40,509 nt of DNA from Bacteriovorax sp. (GCA_014377485.1 JACMPM010000124.1:1-40509); one strand, 5' to 3'. Counted from the stretch's first letter, positions 1 to 8,740 are shown. The notes: generated by a model not told the origin, from the letters alone. Numbers and translations are program-made.

Positions 1-1346
1 AAATCTTCGCGAATTAAAATGCGTTCAGATCGCTCGATCATTATCACTTCACTTCCAAAACGAGTAAAACACTGAGCAAGCTCACAGCCCATGGGCCCGC
101 ATCCTATTATTAAAAACTTCTTAGGCAATATTTTTAAATCCCAAATAGTTTCGGAAGTAACATAATTTGCATTTTCTATTCCTTTAATCTTGGGCACTAA
201 AGGTTTTGATCCAGTCGTAATAGTTATATTTTGAGTGGTGTAAACTCTCTCGCCTATTTTGACTTCATAGGGAGAAAGGATTTTAGCCTCTCCGCTAATA
301 CACTCAACTCCCAAACCGGTAAAGCGCTTGACCGAATCATGAGGCTCAACAGTGGCTACAACTCTTTTGACTCTCGCCATAACTTCGGCAAACTCAAAAT
401 CAATTTGTATTTTTTTTAAACCTAAGAGCTCAGCATTCTTTGCAAGATGAACGGCCTTGCTGCTTTTTATTAATGCTTTACTTGGAACACATCCGTAGTT
501 TAAGCAGTCGCCACCCATTTTATCTTTTTCAACAAGGGCCACTTTTGCTTTCATCGCAGCTGAAATAAAAGACGTTACGAGACCGGCCGCTCCTCCGCCA
601 ATAACCAGCATATTGAAATCAAAATTCTTTGGTTTTTTAAATTTTTTGTAGAGTTGATAATTTTTAAAACAATTAAGTAAAAACTTTGCAATGAAAGGAA
701 GTGTTCCAAGCACAACCAGAACGACAATAATTTTAGGATTCAAGATTCCTGATAGTGAAGTGAGTTTTGAAAATTCTAATCCGGCATATATATAAATAAT
801 AGTTGCCGGTAGCATTCCGATTTGGCTTACAACGAAAAAAAGATAGGAGGAAATAGAAGTTAAGCCCATCCCCATGTTGACAACAAAAAAAGGAAAGATG
901 GGAATTAAACGCAAACTGAGAAGGTAAAATACGCCTTCTTTTTCAATGTTTTTATTGATGGTCGAAACCTGAGAATAAAAATTGTGGGCTATATAATCTT
1001 TTAATAAAAAACGAGTTACCCAAAATGAAAGTGTCGCTCCGATTGTGCTGGCAAAAGAAACGATGAGCACTCCGTAAAGACTTCCAAAGACTGCTCCACC
1101 AAAAATTGTCAAAATGGCGGCACCTGGGAAAGAGAGTGCGGTGGCAAAAATATAAACAGCAAAATAGATAACTATGGTTTTAAAAGGATTAGTTGCAAAA
1201 CTTGCTTGCACCTGACTTAAATTATTTTTAAGATAATCGAAATTTAGATATTCCCTCAGGCCTAATTTATAAACCACAAGAAGAAGTACACCTATCAGGA
1301 TTATCAATAAAAACTTGAGAGACTTTTGCTTTGACATTTTATTCAT
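1..1346 (-). CDS. VTT/TVP38 membrane domain fused to mercuric-reductase-like FAD oxidoreductase (partial)
   Basis: The reading frame is open from an ATG at 1346 to the left edge, giving about 448 visible residues with the C-terminus missing. Residues 1-25 form a first membrane helix. Residues about 60-205 are a VTT/TVP38 (SNARE-associated, DedA-like) domain with several helices and the segment RLIPIFPFFVVN. From about residue 245 a class I pyridine-nucleotide disulfide oxidoreductase begins: an FAD-binding VIGGGAAGL, the redox disulfide GGDCLNYGCVPSKAL (Cys281 and Cys286), and an NAD(P)-binding GCGPMGCELAQ near residues 415-425. The dimerisation domain lies outside the window. It starts 7 bases after the msrA stop, so the two are probably co-transcribed. 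The substrate is unknown. The fusion suggests a membrane-tethered flavoenzyme exchanging electrons with thiols or quinones. An alternative ATG lies at 1337. Confidence 0.88.
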   Translation of the reverse strand, partial: MNKMSKQKSLKFLLIILIGVLLLVVYKLGLREYLNFDYLKNNLSQVQASFATNPFKTIVIYFAVYIFATALSFPGAAILTIFGGAVFGSLYGVLIVSFASTIGATLSFWVTRFLLKDYIAHNFYSQVSTINKNIEKEGVFYLLSLRLIPIFPFFVVNMGMGLTSISSYLFFVVSQIGMLPATIIYIYAGLEFSKLTSLSGILNPKIIVVLVVLGTLPFIAKFLLNCFKNYQLYKKFKKPKNFDFNMLVIGGGAAGLVTSFISAAMKAKVALVEKDKMGGDCLNYGCVPSKALIKSSKAVHLAKNAELLGLKKIQIDFEFAEVMARVKRVVATVEPHDSVKRFTGLGVECISGEAKILSPYEVKIGERVYTTQNITITTGSKPLVPKIKGIENANYVTSETIWDLKILPKKFLIIGCGPMGCELAQCFTRFGSEVIMIERSERILIRED

Positions 1347-1353
1347 TTAGTTT

Positions 1354-1929
1354 TTAGTGCGGGCTATGACCCCAAACTTCTTTTAAACGTTTATCCCGGC
1401 CACAATTAAAGCGATAGAATTTATATCGTATAGGATTTTTTGTATAATAAGACTGATGATACTCTTCAGCGGGATAAAACTTTTTGGCCGGCAAGAGTAG
1501 AGTTGCCACCAATCCATTAGGCTTAGTTTTTTCAAACTCTAATTTCTCTTGTTCATTATTATAAAATACAGCAGAAGTGTATTGTTCGCCTTTGTCACAA
1601 AACTGACCATGCTCGTCAAAAGGATCAATGTTTTCCCAGAAGATCTTTATTAATTGCGAATAACTTATTTTTTTAGGATTGTAATTCACTTCGATAGATT
1701 CTCTATGCCCGGTGCCACCTGCGGAAGTTTCTTCATAAGTAGGATTTTCTTTCGATCCACCAGAGTAACCAACTTTTACCGTATTTACTCCTTTGCCTAT
1801 TAGGGCATCAAAGGGTGGTTGCATGCACCAAAAACATCCACCGGCAAATATCGCAGTATCAGCTTTAGAAACAGACAAAAAGGAGAAAGAAATAACCATG
1901 ACTAAGATAAATGTATTTAACGTTTTCAT
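1354..1929 (-). CDS. msrA: Peptide-methionine (S)-S-oxide reductase, exported
   Basis: This 191-residue protein has a clear N-terminal signal peptide (about residues 1-23, hydrophobic core then SKA). It is followed directly by the MsrA active site GGCFWC with catalytic Cys32. Further family motifs are GYSGG, the GTGHRESIEV segment and GQFCDKGEQY; a Cys near residue 176 (FNCGRDKRL) is a candidate resolving residue. It reduces methionine-S-sulfoxide in oxidised proteins. The signal peptide implies a periplasmic enzyme, which needs an electron supply across the inner membrane. The next gene, a membrane-bound disulfide oxidoreductase 7 bases downstream, is a tempting but unproven partner. No MsrB is visible nearby. 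The start is supported by the signal peptide rather than by a strong ribosome binding site. Confidence 0.93.
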   Translation of the reverse strand: MKTLNTFILVMVISFSFLSVSKADTAIFAGGCFWCMQPPFDALIGKGVNTVKVGYSGGSKENPTYEETSAGGTGHRESIEVNYNPKKISYSQLIKIFWENIDPFDEHGQFCDKGEQYTSAVFYNNEQEKLEFEKTKPNGLVATLLLPAKKFYPAEEYHQSYYTKNPIRYKFYRFNCGRDKRLKEVWGHSPH

Positions 1930-1975
1930 AATATAACTCTACTTACTTTTGAATGATTATCCAAGAGGCGTAAGG

Positions 1976-2806
1976 TTAAGAATTTATTTCTTTTAAAATT
2001 TTTTCAACTTCTTCAAAACCTGTTGAATTGCCATGCTTTTGGTAGCCTTGCATAAGAATAGAACTTTTTCTTTTTATGGTCTCACTTACAATTTCCATAT
2101 GCTCATCTGATAAATTTCTGATTTTTAAAATTCTCACCAGTGATCTAAGACGCCACATATCCATCGCTACATACTTTGTGGATAATTGATCATCATGGCC
2201 ACCATGCTTGGTAATAATAGGATTGGCGATATAGCCAATTTCATAAAGCGAAGAAATTTTTAACCATAGATCGTAGTCTTCGCAAACGGTAAATTCTTGA
2301 TCGAATCCACCCATCTCATGAAAGATATTTGCACGTAACATAACTGAAGAAGGTGCAATAAAACATTGTTGAACGCATTTATCAAAAATCCATCCACCAT
2401 ATTTTTGATGAACAGCTCGCTGATTAACTCTCTTCCCGTTACGAACCCAAATTTCTTGTCCATAAACAATATTGAAGGACATATTTTTTTGTAAAAAATC
2501 AATCTGCTCTTGTAATTTACCGGGGAACCATTCGTCATCTGAATCGAGAAAAGAGATCCACTCTCCCGAAGATTTACTCACACCAAAATTACGAGCTGCT
2601 GAAACACCAAGGTTATGGTGTTTAAAGTAATTTATTGTACCCGCTTTTATCAAAGGAGAAAGAATAAGTTCAGTATCATCCGTAGATCCATCATCAACGA
2701 CTATGAGTTCAAAGTCTTTATTGCTCTGATTTAATACAGAATTGATCGCTCGTATGACGACCGAAGAACGGTTGAAAGTTGGAATAATTACGCTTACAAA
2801 AGGCAT
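1976..2806 (-). CDS. Family 2 glycosyltransferase
   Basis: A 276-residue GT-A fold transferase without membrane helices. The N-terminus VSVIIPTFNR, the nucleotide-sugar motif VDDGSTDDTE (about residues 37-46) and the metal-binding FLDSDDEW (about residues 86-93) are typical of GT2 enzymes that add a sugar to a lipid-linked or surface polysaccharide acceptor. The later segment GGFDQEFTVCEDYDLWLKIS contains the expected ED acidic pair for the catalytic region. The start lies 6 bases after the cphB stop, so the gene looks like part of the cyanophycin operon. A sugar transfer step has no known place in cyanophycin metabolism, so the association may only be positional. Donor and acceptor cannot be deduced. 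Confidence 0.85.
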   Translation of the reverse strand: MPFVSVIIPTFNRSSVVIRAINSVLNQSNKDFELIVVDDGSTDDTELILSPLIKAGTINYFKHHNLGVSAARNFGVSKSSGEWISFLDSDDEWFPGKLQEQIDFLQKNMSFNIVYGQEIWVRNGKRVNQRAVHQKYGGWIFDKCVQQCFIAPSSVMLRANIFHEMGGFDQEFTVCEDYDLWLKISSLYEIGYIANPIITKHGGHDDQLSTKYVAMDMWRLRSLVRILKIRNLSDEHMEIVSETIKRKSSILMQGYQKHGNSTGFEEVEKILKEINS

Positions 2807-2812
2807 ATTTCT

Positions 2813-3634
2813 TTATATGAGTAATTCCTTATTATTGAAAGCTTTTTTCAAAGCAATATCGTAGCAATTACCGTTTGTTAATACAGACAAGCGAACGTTA
2901 AAAATAGAGAGTACGGAATCGAAATCAGCCTCAGAAACATTACAGCCATGAGCTTCATGGGCATCTAATACATAGACGGCACCGGATCCAATGACTTCAA
3001 AATGGATTCTATCTTGAAGTATAATGGCAGTGTTTTCATCAATTCCAATTCCTAAATATTTAGGATTGTGAGCAACTGTTCCAATTAATCTTCCGATCCT
3101 TCCTCTTTCAGCAAAATGCTGGTCGATGATCATTTTAGTGGCAAAACCTAATCCTGGAGACATTACTACCCCTGATCCAATTCTATAGGAGGCGTCTGAT
3201 GCGCCCGCGATCATCATGATTTCTCCCATAACAGATGCACCTGCAGAAGTTCCTGCAATGACTCCTCCCTTTTGGTAAATTTCCATTATTCTATCTTGTA
3301 TAATGGTTCCACCAATCTCACTCGTGATTTTTAATTGATCACCTCCTGTAAAAAAAATTGCATCTGCATCTTTTACTGCAGCAAAAGCTTTTTTATCGAT
3401 ACTTTCGGTTCTGTGAATAACGTCGAGATGGGTTAGTGTCATCACGCCTAAATCATTAAAGATCTTGCGGTATATATCCCACATATGATCACCATCTTCA
3501 CTTGCAACTGTGACAACGCAAAGTTTTCCACTGCCAACTGCTTTAGCCACTACGCTCAGAATTTCTTTAGCTTCTTTTCTATCTTCACGACCACCAATAA
3601 TTATCAGTTTTCCTTGATTATTTTTTTTTTCCAT
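2813..3634 (-). CDS. cphB: Cyanophycinase (peptidase family S51)
   Basis: A 273-residue cytosolic serine hydrolase that cuts the cyanophycin polymer into beta-Asp-Arg dipeptides. The nucleophile elbow GTSAGAS places the catalytic serine near residue 130. The histidine of IIDQHF (about 171) and the acidic residue of GIGIDENTA (about 197) match the Ser-His-Glu arrangement known for cyanophycinases. Length agrees with the family (about 270 aa). It overlaps the 3' end of iadA by 17 bases, implying translational coupling, and sits in the order cphA-iadA-cphB. The neighbouring cphA and iadA make this assignment safer than for an isolated S51 protein, which could also be an alpha-aspartyl dipeptidase (PepE). 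Confidence 0.93.
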   Translation of the reverse strand: MEKKNNQGKLIIIGGREDRKEAKEILSVVAKAVGSGKLCVVTVASEDGDHMWDIYRKIFNDLGVMTLTHLDVIHRTESIDKKAFAAVKDADAIFFTGGDQLKITSEIGGTIIQDRIMEIYQKGGVIAGTSAGASVMGEIMMIAGASDASYRIGSGVVMSPGLGFATKMIIDQHFAERGRIGRLIGTVAHNPKYLGIGIDENTAIILQDRIHFEVIGSGAVYVLDAHEAHGCNVSEADFDSVLSIFNVRLSVLTNGNCYDIALKKAFNNKELLI

Positions 3635-4769
3635 AAATTTCTATTTTCCTATTGGAACTCTCAAGAATTCGTTGGTTGTATACAGATTTTCCATCTTTGA
3701 TAAATAGTTTTCCTTTTGCTACGACATGAATTATTTCGAGTGTTGTACGATCAACTGCAACTAAATCTGCATCTGCACCAGGGCCTATATATCCTTTAGT
3801 ACGCAATTGGAGAATTCTCGCTGTATTGGTTGTGACTAGAGGTAATATTTTTTCCAATGACCATTTAAATACTTTCATGGCCTCTTTTATTTGTTCAAAT
3901 AAAAAACTTGGAGACGTAAATGAAGCGTCACTTGAAAGAGTTAGAAAATTTAAGTCTCCTTCATGTTCAATAAAAGATTTTAATGAGGGGATAAGGTCGC
4001 CATCGCAAGTATCAAAATCAATTGTCACTCCAGAGTGGGTGATTGCTGCACCTTCTTTTAAAAGTTGGGGATTTCGGTTTATATGCGTGGGATAAAGTGA
4101 TGTTGCGTTCACATCATAGTTTGCCAAGAGATCAAACAATGGTTGAAGATGATACTTGCCTTCTCCCAGGTGGAAATGAGTAACACCAGCTTTGCCGGTT
4201 AACATTCCTCCAACATATGCCTGAGATACAATTCTAGCAATTTCCGGAAGAGTTGGTTGAGAGCTGCGCACATCTGAGATTGCAATTTCTCCCGCTCCTA
4301 TTACTTCGTTGACTAAAATGAGATCTGATTTAATTGAGCCTGTTAGTGTTGGCGGGGGAACGGAATATCCACCTGACCAGATATAAGCAGTGAGTCCTTC
4401 TTCATTAAAAAATTTTGCCTGTGCCAATAGAGAATGAATATTTCGGGTAAACGTATCTACTCCGATACACCCTACCACCGTAGTGATTCCTCCTCTCACA
4501 ATTTCCGGAACAGTCATTTCTGGAGAGCGAGAGGCATACCCAGCTTCACCACTTCCTCCAATGAGATGTTCATGTGGATCCAGTAGCCCCGGCAACAGAA
4601 ACATTCCTTCGAGATCCAAAACATCATAAGGAATTTCTAATCCATCAAGATGAGAGCTGTTCACACTTCCTATTTTGGCAACTTTTCCTTCCAGACATAA
4701 AATATCTTTTTTTCCTAAAAATGACGGAGAATAAACTTCTGCATTTTTTAATAAGAGTACTGAAGCCAT
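3618..4769 (-). CDS. iadA: Isoaspartyl dipeptidase (beta-aspartyl peptidase, amidohydrolase superfamily)
   Basis: A 383-residue zinc-dependent amidohydrolase that splits beta-aspartyl dipeptides. The metal site HEH of LLDPHEHLIGG (residues about 66-68), the substrate-binding GGSGEAGY that follows, YIWSGGYSVPPPT and the GEIAISDVRSSQPT block all match the IadA family, and the length is standard. In this operon it would hydrolyse the beta-Asp-Arg released by cyanophycinase to free aspartate and arginine, completing cyanophycin catabolism. It overlaps the cphA 3' end by 22 bases and the cphB 5' end by 17 bases. A general role in clearing isoaspartyl dipeptides from protein turnover is possible as well. 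The TTTTGGGCATG-like context gives no strong ribosome binding site, consistent with coupling to cphA translation. Confidence 0.93.
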   Translation of the reverse strand: MASVLLLKNAEVYSPSFLGKKDILCLEGKVAKIGSVNSSHLDGLEIPYDVLDLEGMFLLPGLLDPHEHLIGGSGEAGYASRSPEMTVPEIVRGGITTVVGCIGVDTFTRNIHSLLAQAKFFNEEGLTAYIWSGGYSVPPPTLTGSIKSDLILVNEVIGAGEIAISDVRSSQPTLPEIARIVSQAYVGGMLTGKAGVTHFHLGEGKYHLQPLFDLLANYDVNATSLYPTHINRNPQLLKEGAAITHSGVTIDFDTCDGDLIPSLKSFIEHEGDLNFLTLSSDASFTSPSFLFEQIKEAMKVFKWSLEKILPLVTTNTARILQLRTKGYIGPGADADLVAVDRTTLEIIHVVAKGKLFIKDGKSVYNQRILESSNRKIEIYGKKK

Positions 4770-7435
4770 GCATTTCCCCTTTTTGATCTTTCATCAAGAT
4801 TTTTTACAAAAAGCGAGGTATCTTCACTTGGAATAGCACCAAGTTCCATTATGATTTTTTCAATAACATCAATTTCTTCGTAGAAAAAAATAACCAATTC
4901 ATCAGTTTGCATTTCATCAATTGATTTTCTTAATGCCTCTTCTGAACTCAGAACAACTTCGCAACTTATTTGCGGCTTTCTAGCTAAAATAGACTGTCTT
5001 AGAATTTCCGCAACAATACCTTTGTCTCGGCCTCTTAAGTCAACATCCTCGCGAATGATAACTTTATCAAATGCCATGGCAGACGTTTCACCCAATAATT
5101 GTATTATTTCATCAGCGCGGTCTCCAGGAGCTGCGATCACTCCTGTGATCTTATCCACATTCCATCTTTTTCCCATTTCACCAATGGATTGAAAGGCATC
5201 AGGGTTATGTCCATAATCAAGTAATAAATAACCTCTGCCGATTTTATAAAGATTGGTTCGGCCAAGATTTAATTTCTGACTAAAACTGGTTAAACTTTTT
5301 AGGATAATATCATCACTTATATTGATGGCATGAGCTCCCGCAATCGCTGCCATTACATTGGCGGCATGAAAATAGGCAGTCCCTCCCAAGGTCAATGGAA
5401 TCTCATTAATATGAATCACACTACTTTCAATTTTACCTTGCGCTTCAAAAATTTCTCCATCTCTAACAAAATAAGCGTGTCCACCGTTCGCTAAATGTTT
5501 TTTGATAACAATATTATTTGCATCGAGAGTAAAATAAGTAAGTTTTTTTGTATGCATTTCACTTCTTGGATCAAGTGTGAGTCCGACAATTTCTTTTGAA
5601 TCAGCATTTAAAATAACTGCTCCACCGGCCTTGACTCTCTCAATTACTAAAGATTTAATTTTTAGAATATCTTCTAAGCACTCAATTCCATCCTGCCCGA
5701 TATGATCTTCGGCTAAATTTGTGAATATTCCTACATCACTCCAATCATAACCGAGCCCTCGTTTTATAATGCCACCACGAGCAGTTTCAAGTACCGCGAC
5801 CTCAACACAAGGGTCAGTTAAAACTGTTCTGGCTGAAATAGGACCTGTCGTATCTCCATGTGCAACCTGAATATTATTAATATAAATCCCATCTGTAGTT
5901 GTTGTTCCTACACATTTGCCACTAGCCGCAATGATATGACTTAAAAGACGAGTGACGGTAGTTTTACCGTTTGTTCCAGTGATAGCAATAATTGGAATTC
6001 TTCCATTGGAATTATTTGGATAAAGATTATTAATAATCGCAGACCCTACTTCTCGAACTACTCCAAAACTTGGATGGTGGTGCATACGAATTCCTGGTCC
6101 CGCATTCACTTCTATAATTCCTCCGCTTTGAGAACTCATAGGAAGACGAATATCTTCAGCAATTAAATCGACTCCACAAATATCAAGGCCAACAATGCGT
6201 ACGGCCCTCTCACACATAGATTGAATGTCAGGATGAACTTCCGAAGTACGATCAATAGCGATTCCGCCAGTAGAAAGATTTGCCGTTTCTTTCAAAAAAA
6301 CATATTCATTTTTTTTCGGAATACTGTTGAGAGTGATGCCTGATTTTGAAAGAAGTGTTTCTGTTTCAATGTTCAATACAATTTTTGTGAGAGGTTTTTC
6401 GTGACCGATCCCTCGAAGAGGATTGCGATTTTCATTTTCTATTAATTCACTTAAACATAGTTCACCGTCCCCAATCACATGGGCCGGAACTCTCTCCGAA
6501 GCCGCCACCATTTTTCCACCTACTACCAGGATTCGATAATCTTTTCCTTTTAAGCATTCTTCAATCATCACAATATCAGAGTGTATACGGGCCAAATGAA
6601 ATGCCGATTGTATTTCTTCTGGAGAAGAAAGATTAACTGTAACTCCTCTGCCATGATTTGCATCTATGGGCTTAACGACAAGAAAGCCTGGAATTTCTTC
6701 TCGAATTTCCATCGCCTCTTCTAACGAATAAGCAGGTCTTCCTCTCGGAACTCGAATTGAAGCTTCTTCTAATAATTTTTTGGTCAGATTTTTATCTTTA
6801 GCTATATCAACTGAAATATCCGAGGTCATACTTGTAGTTGTCGCTTGAATGAACTGTCGATTTATTCCATAACCTAATTGAATTAAACTTTTATCGTTCA
6901 ATCTTCGCCAGGGAATATTTCTTTTTTTAGCTGCATCTAAAATAGCCCGTGTTGAAGGACCAAGCTCGTTAATGCTAATAATGTTTTTGGTATTTTTTAT
7001 ACAAGTATCAAGATCGAAAGATTCTCCAAAAACCAGCTTTTCTGCTAGCTTTACTGCAGACTGAAGTAGAAACTTCATTCCTTCTTCACACCTATAGCGG
7101 GTGATTATCAGATATTTTCCAACCGCCCCACCATATACTGATTTACCATAACTCACACCAATACCTGACATTTCACTTAATTCAATCGCAATATGCTCGA
7201 TGATATGAGCAAAATAAGTTCCATTTCTTAAGCGCTCAACAAAACCACCTGAATGTCTAAGAGAACAATGATGATTTTTTAAACCGGGTAAAAGTGAAAT
7301 CAGACGTCCGGAAAATCCCGAAACATCAGTGCTTGCAATCTCTGCTAATGATTCTAATTCTAGACTCATTATGAGAACCGGGCGGTGATGATAAACATTT
7401 GGGCCGGTGATAGTGCGAATGTCCAAAATTTTCAT
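4748..7435 (-). CDS. cphA: Cyanophycin synthetase
   Basis: An 895-residue enzyme that polymerises aspartate and arginine with ATP into multi-L-arginyl-poly-L-aspartate without ribosomes. The order is that of CphA1: an N-terminal domain (about 1-160), an ATP-grasp ligase with VVKPIDANHGRGV (Lys255) up to about residue 475 that includes EVNAGPGIRMHHHPS, then a Mur-ligase-like module with the P-loop ITGTNGKTT (Lys491), TNLAEDHIGQDG and LLDYGHNPDAF. The length matches characterised CphA1 proteins (about 870-900 aa). Both ATP sites look intact, so the enzyme should be active. It is first in an overlapping cphA-iadA-cphB set. The start has GGAAAG just upstream. A candidate -10 box on this strand lies at 7603-7608. 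Confidence 0.96.
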   Translation of the reverse strand: MKILDIRTITGPNVYHHRPVLIMSLELESLAEIASTDVSGFSGRLISLLPGLKNHHCSLRHSGGFVERLRNGTYFAHIIEHIAIELSEMSGIGVSYGKSVYGGAVGKYLIITRYRCEEGMKFLLQSAVKLAEKLVFGESFDLDTCIKNTKNIISINELGPSTRAILDAAKKRNIPWRRLNDKSLIQLGYGINRQFIQATTTSMTSDISVDIAKDKNLTKKLLEEASIRVPRGRPAYSLEEAMEIREEIPGFLVVKPIDANHGRGVTVNLSSPEEIQSAFHLARIHSDIVMIEECLKGKDYRILVVGGKMVAASERVPAHVIGDGELCLSELIENENRNPLRGIGHEKPLTKIVLNIETETLLSKSGITLNSIPKKNEYVFLKETANLSTGGIAIDRTSEVHPDIQSMCERAVRIVGLDICGVDLIAEDIRLPMSSQSGGIIEVNAGPGIRMHHHPSFGVVREVGSAIINNLYPNNSNGRIPIIAITGTNGKTTVTRLLSHIIAASGKCVGTTTTDGIYINNIQVAHGDTTGPISARTVLTDPCVEVAVLETARGGIIKRGLGYDWSDVGIFTNLAEDHIGQDGIECLEDILKIKSLVIERVKAGGAVILNADSKEIVGLTLDPRSEMHTKKLTYFTLDANNIVIKKHLANGGHAYFVRDGEIFEAQGKIESSVIHINEIPLTLGGTAYFHAANVMAAIAGAHAINISDDIILKSLTSFSQKLNLGRTNLYKIGRGYLLLDYGHNPDAFQSIGEMGKRWNVDKITGVIAAPGDRADEIIQLLGETSAMAFDKVIIREDVDLRGRDKGIVAEILRQSILARKPQISCEVVLSSEEALRKSIDEMQTDELVIFFYEEIDVIEKIIMELGAIPSEDTSLFVKNLDERSKRGNAWLQYSY

Positions 7436-7443
7436 AACTTTCC

Positions 7444-7650
7444 ATGTTAAGTTTTTTTAAAAAATCATCTTCATCCTTTGCTAGTTTTAAGCCAAATCGA
7501 ATAGCTCAAAACGACAGCACAGTACAGTCTAAAAAGATGAAGTTCATCCCAAAAACTCCCAATGATGGAGACGGATTGCCTCATGTAATCGATTTGAAAA
7601 AAATTATACAAAATTTATATATGTTTGAGGGAAATTTGCTCTTGGATTAA
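7444..7650 (+). CDS. Doubtful small ORF, 68 aa
   Basis: A 68-codon reading frame divergent from cphA and starting only 8 bases from the cphA start codon. The product is Ser/Lys/Asn-rich at the N-terminus (LSFFKKSSSSF) with no recognised domain, signal peptide or membrane helix. No ribosome binding site is clear, and its body covers the region where the cphA promoter and leader should lie. It may be only an open stretch of the cphA 5' untranslated region. I keep it as a low-confidence candidate because the frame is otherwise unopposed over about 300 bases. Confidence 0.25.
   Translation: MLSFFKKSSSSFASFKPNRIAQNDSTVQSKKMKFIPKTPNDGDGLPHVIDLKKIIQNLYMFEGNLLLD
7603..7608 (-). promoter_or_regulatory. 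Candidate -10 box for the cphA operon
   Basis: Reading leftward, TATAAT occurs about 168 bases upstream of the cphA start. No convincing -35 hexamer is present at 16-18 bases, so this is a weak prediction. It would leave a leader of about 160 bases, room for post-transcriptional control. Confidence 0.25.
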
Positions 7651-7732
7651 ACGTAATTAATTATTTTCTACTTTAAGTTTCCTCGAACCTGAGTTAGCGT
7701 TTCGTATTACACACTTTTTCCCCCAGAGAACT

Positions 7733-8662
7733 ATGACAAAATATCTATGTCTGTTATGTATTTTTTTAAGTTTAAATCTATCTGCACAAGAACAAGTTAT
7801 TGAAGGATACACTTACAAAAAACCAAGTCTCTTGGAACCAATAACTTCAATTCCGCATAATCTCTCTGGTGTTTTGCATGAAGCATTCAGCAAGGACAGC
7901 CTTGGTGCTTGGGGAATAATCGCTGCATCAACAACTCTTTTGTATATTTATGACCCACAAATAAGTAATGAAACCAAAAGATTTGGAAGAAGAATCCATG
8001 TTGGAAATAAAGATCATACCAAAAGCATGATCAAAATTTTTGGAGTTTCATTATTCAGAGGCCCAACTGACGTAGGATCTGCGGCGTTTTTTATAGGTGA
8101 TGGTTGGGTAACAATCGCCACCGCCACTACTTTTCTAGCAGTTGGTAGCTTCAGTACTGACTACCGTGCGCTTCAAACTGGAAGTCAGCTTTTCAGTGGA
8201 CTATTGCAAACTGGTATCATCACCCAAATTCTAAAACGGTCAACTGGACGAGAAAGTCCAGTTGCTGCAACTTCAGAAAGAGGAAGCTGGCACCCGTTTC
8301 CTTCTTGGTCTAGATTCCAAGGACATATTTCAGCATACGATGCTTTCCCATCTGGACATTTGGCAACATTTATTATGGGGGTCACTGTAATCGCCGAGAA
8401 CTATCAGGAATATAGCTTTATCAGACCAATCGGTTATACTCTTGCTTCAATTTTAGGCTTTCAAATGGTCAATAATGATGTTCATTGGGCCAGTGATTAT
8501 CCACTCGGGATAGCTATTGGTTATCTAATTGGTAAAACCACTACAAAAAATGGAAGAACAAAAGTTGCAACTGAAGCTGAACAATTAAAAACGACTTATG
8601 ATTTTGGTCCAACGATCAGCAACAATGGTCAACCTGGAATAGCTCTCAATATAACTTATTAA
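7733..8662 (+). CDS. PAP2-family phosphatase, exported or membrane-associated
   Basis: A 309-residue protein with an N-terminal signal peptide or anchor (about 1-18, ending LSLNLSA). The C-terminal half carries phosphatidic acid phosphatase type 2 motifs: a KRSTGRESP segment (a variant of KX6RP), PSGH near residues 206-209 and NDVHWASDYPLG near 248-259, whose His and Asp belong to the active site. Hydrophobic segments around 60-80, 130-160, 210-235 and 255-275 fit a membrane-embedded fold. Relatives dephosphorylate undecaprenyl pyrophosphate, phosphatidic acid or lipid A; which substrate applies is unclear. It stands alone, with its own upstream gap and a long hairpin downstream. Confidence 0.88.
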   Translation: MTKYLCLLCIFLSLNLSAQEQVIEGYTYKKPSLLEPITSIPHNLSGVLHEAFSKDSLGAWGIIAASTTLLYIYDPQISNETKRFGRRIHVGNKDHTKSMIKIFGVSLFRGPTDVGSAAFFIGDGWVTIATATTFLAVGSFSTDYRALQTGSQLFSGLLQTGIITQILKRSTGRESPVAATSERGSWHPFPSWSRFQGHISAYDAFPSGHLATFIMGVTVIAENYQEYSFIRPIGYTLASILGFQMVNNDVHWASDYPLGIAIGYLIGKTTTKNGRTKVATEAEQLKTTYDFGPTISNNGQPGIALNITY

Positions 8663-8690
8663 CAATCAATACTATTTAAACTTTCGTCAA

Positions 8691-8740
8691 TTAAATTAGC
8701 ATTGCTCAAATGTTTTTTTGAGAAATTTATGCTAATTTAA
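8691..8740. repeat. Long nested inverted repeat between PAP2 and yceI genes
   Basis: A perfect 12-base inverted repeat (TTAAATTAGCAT at 8691-8702, its complement at 8729-8740) encloses a second 6-base stem (CTCAAA at 8705-8710 with TTTGAG at 8717-8722) around a 6-base loop. It lies 29 bases after the PAP2 stop and 51 bases before the yceI start. There is no T-run after the outer arm, so it is not a standard terminator. A T-rich loop within it and its symmetry would suit an operator or a transcript-stabilising hairpin. Confidence 0.7.

Noticed and set aside
231-419. 62-codon plus-strand ORF at the left edge
   Set aside because: It lies antisense within the clear VTT-FAD oxidoreductase frame and has no domain or ribosome binding site.
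2260-2538. 92-codon minus-strand ORF
   Set aside because: It is an out-of-frame shadow inside the family 2 glycosyltransferase gene.
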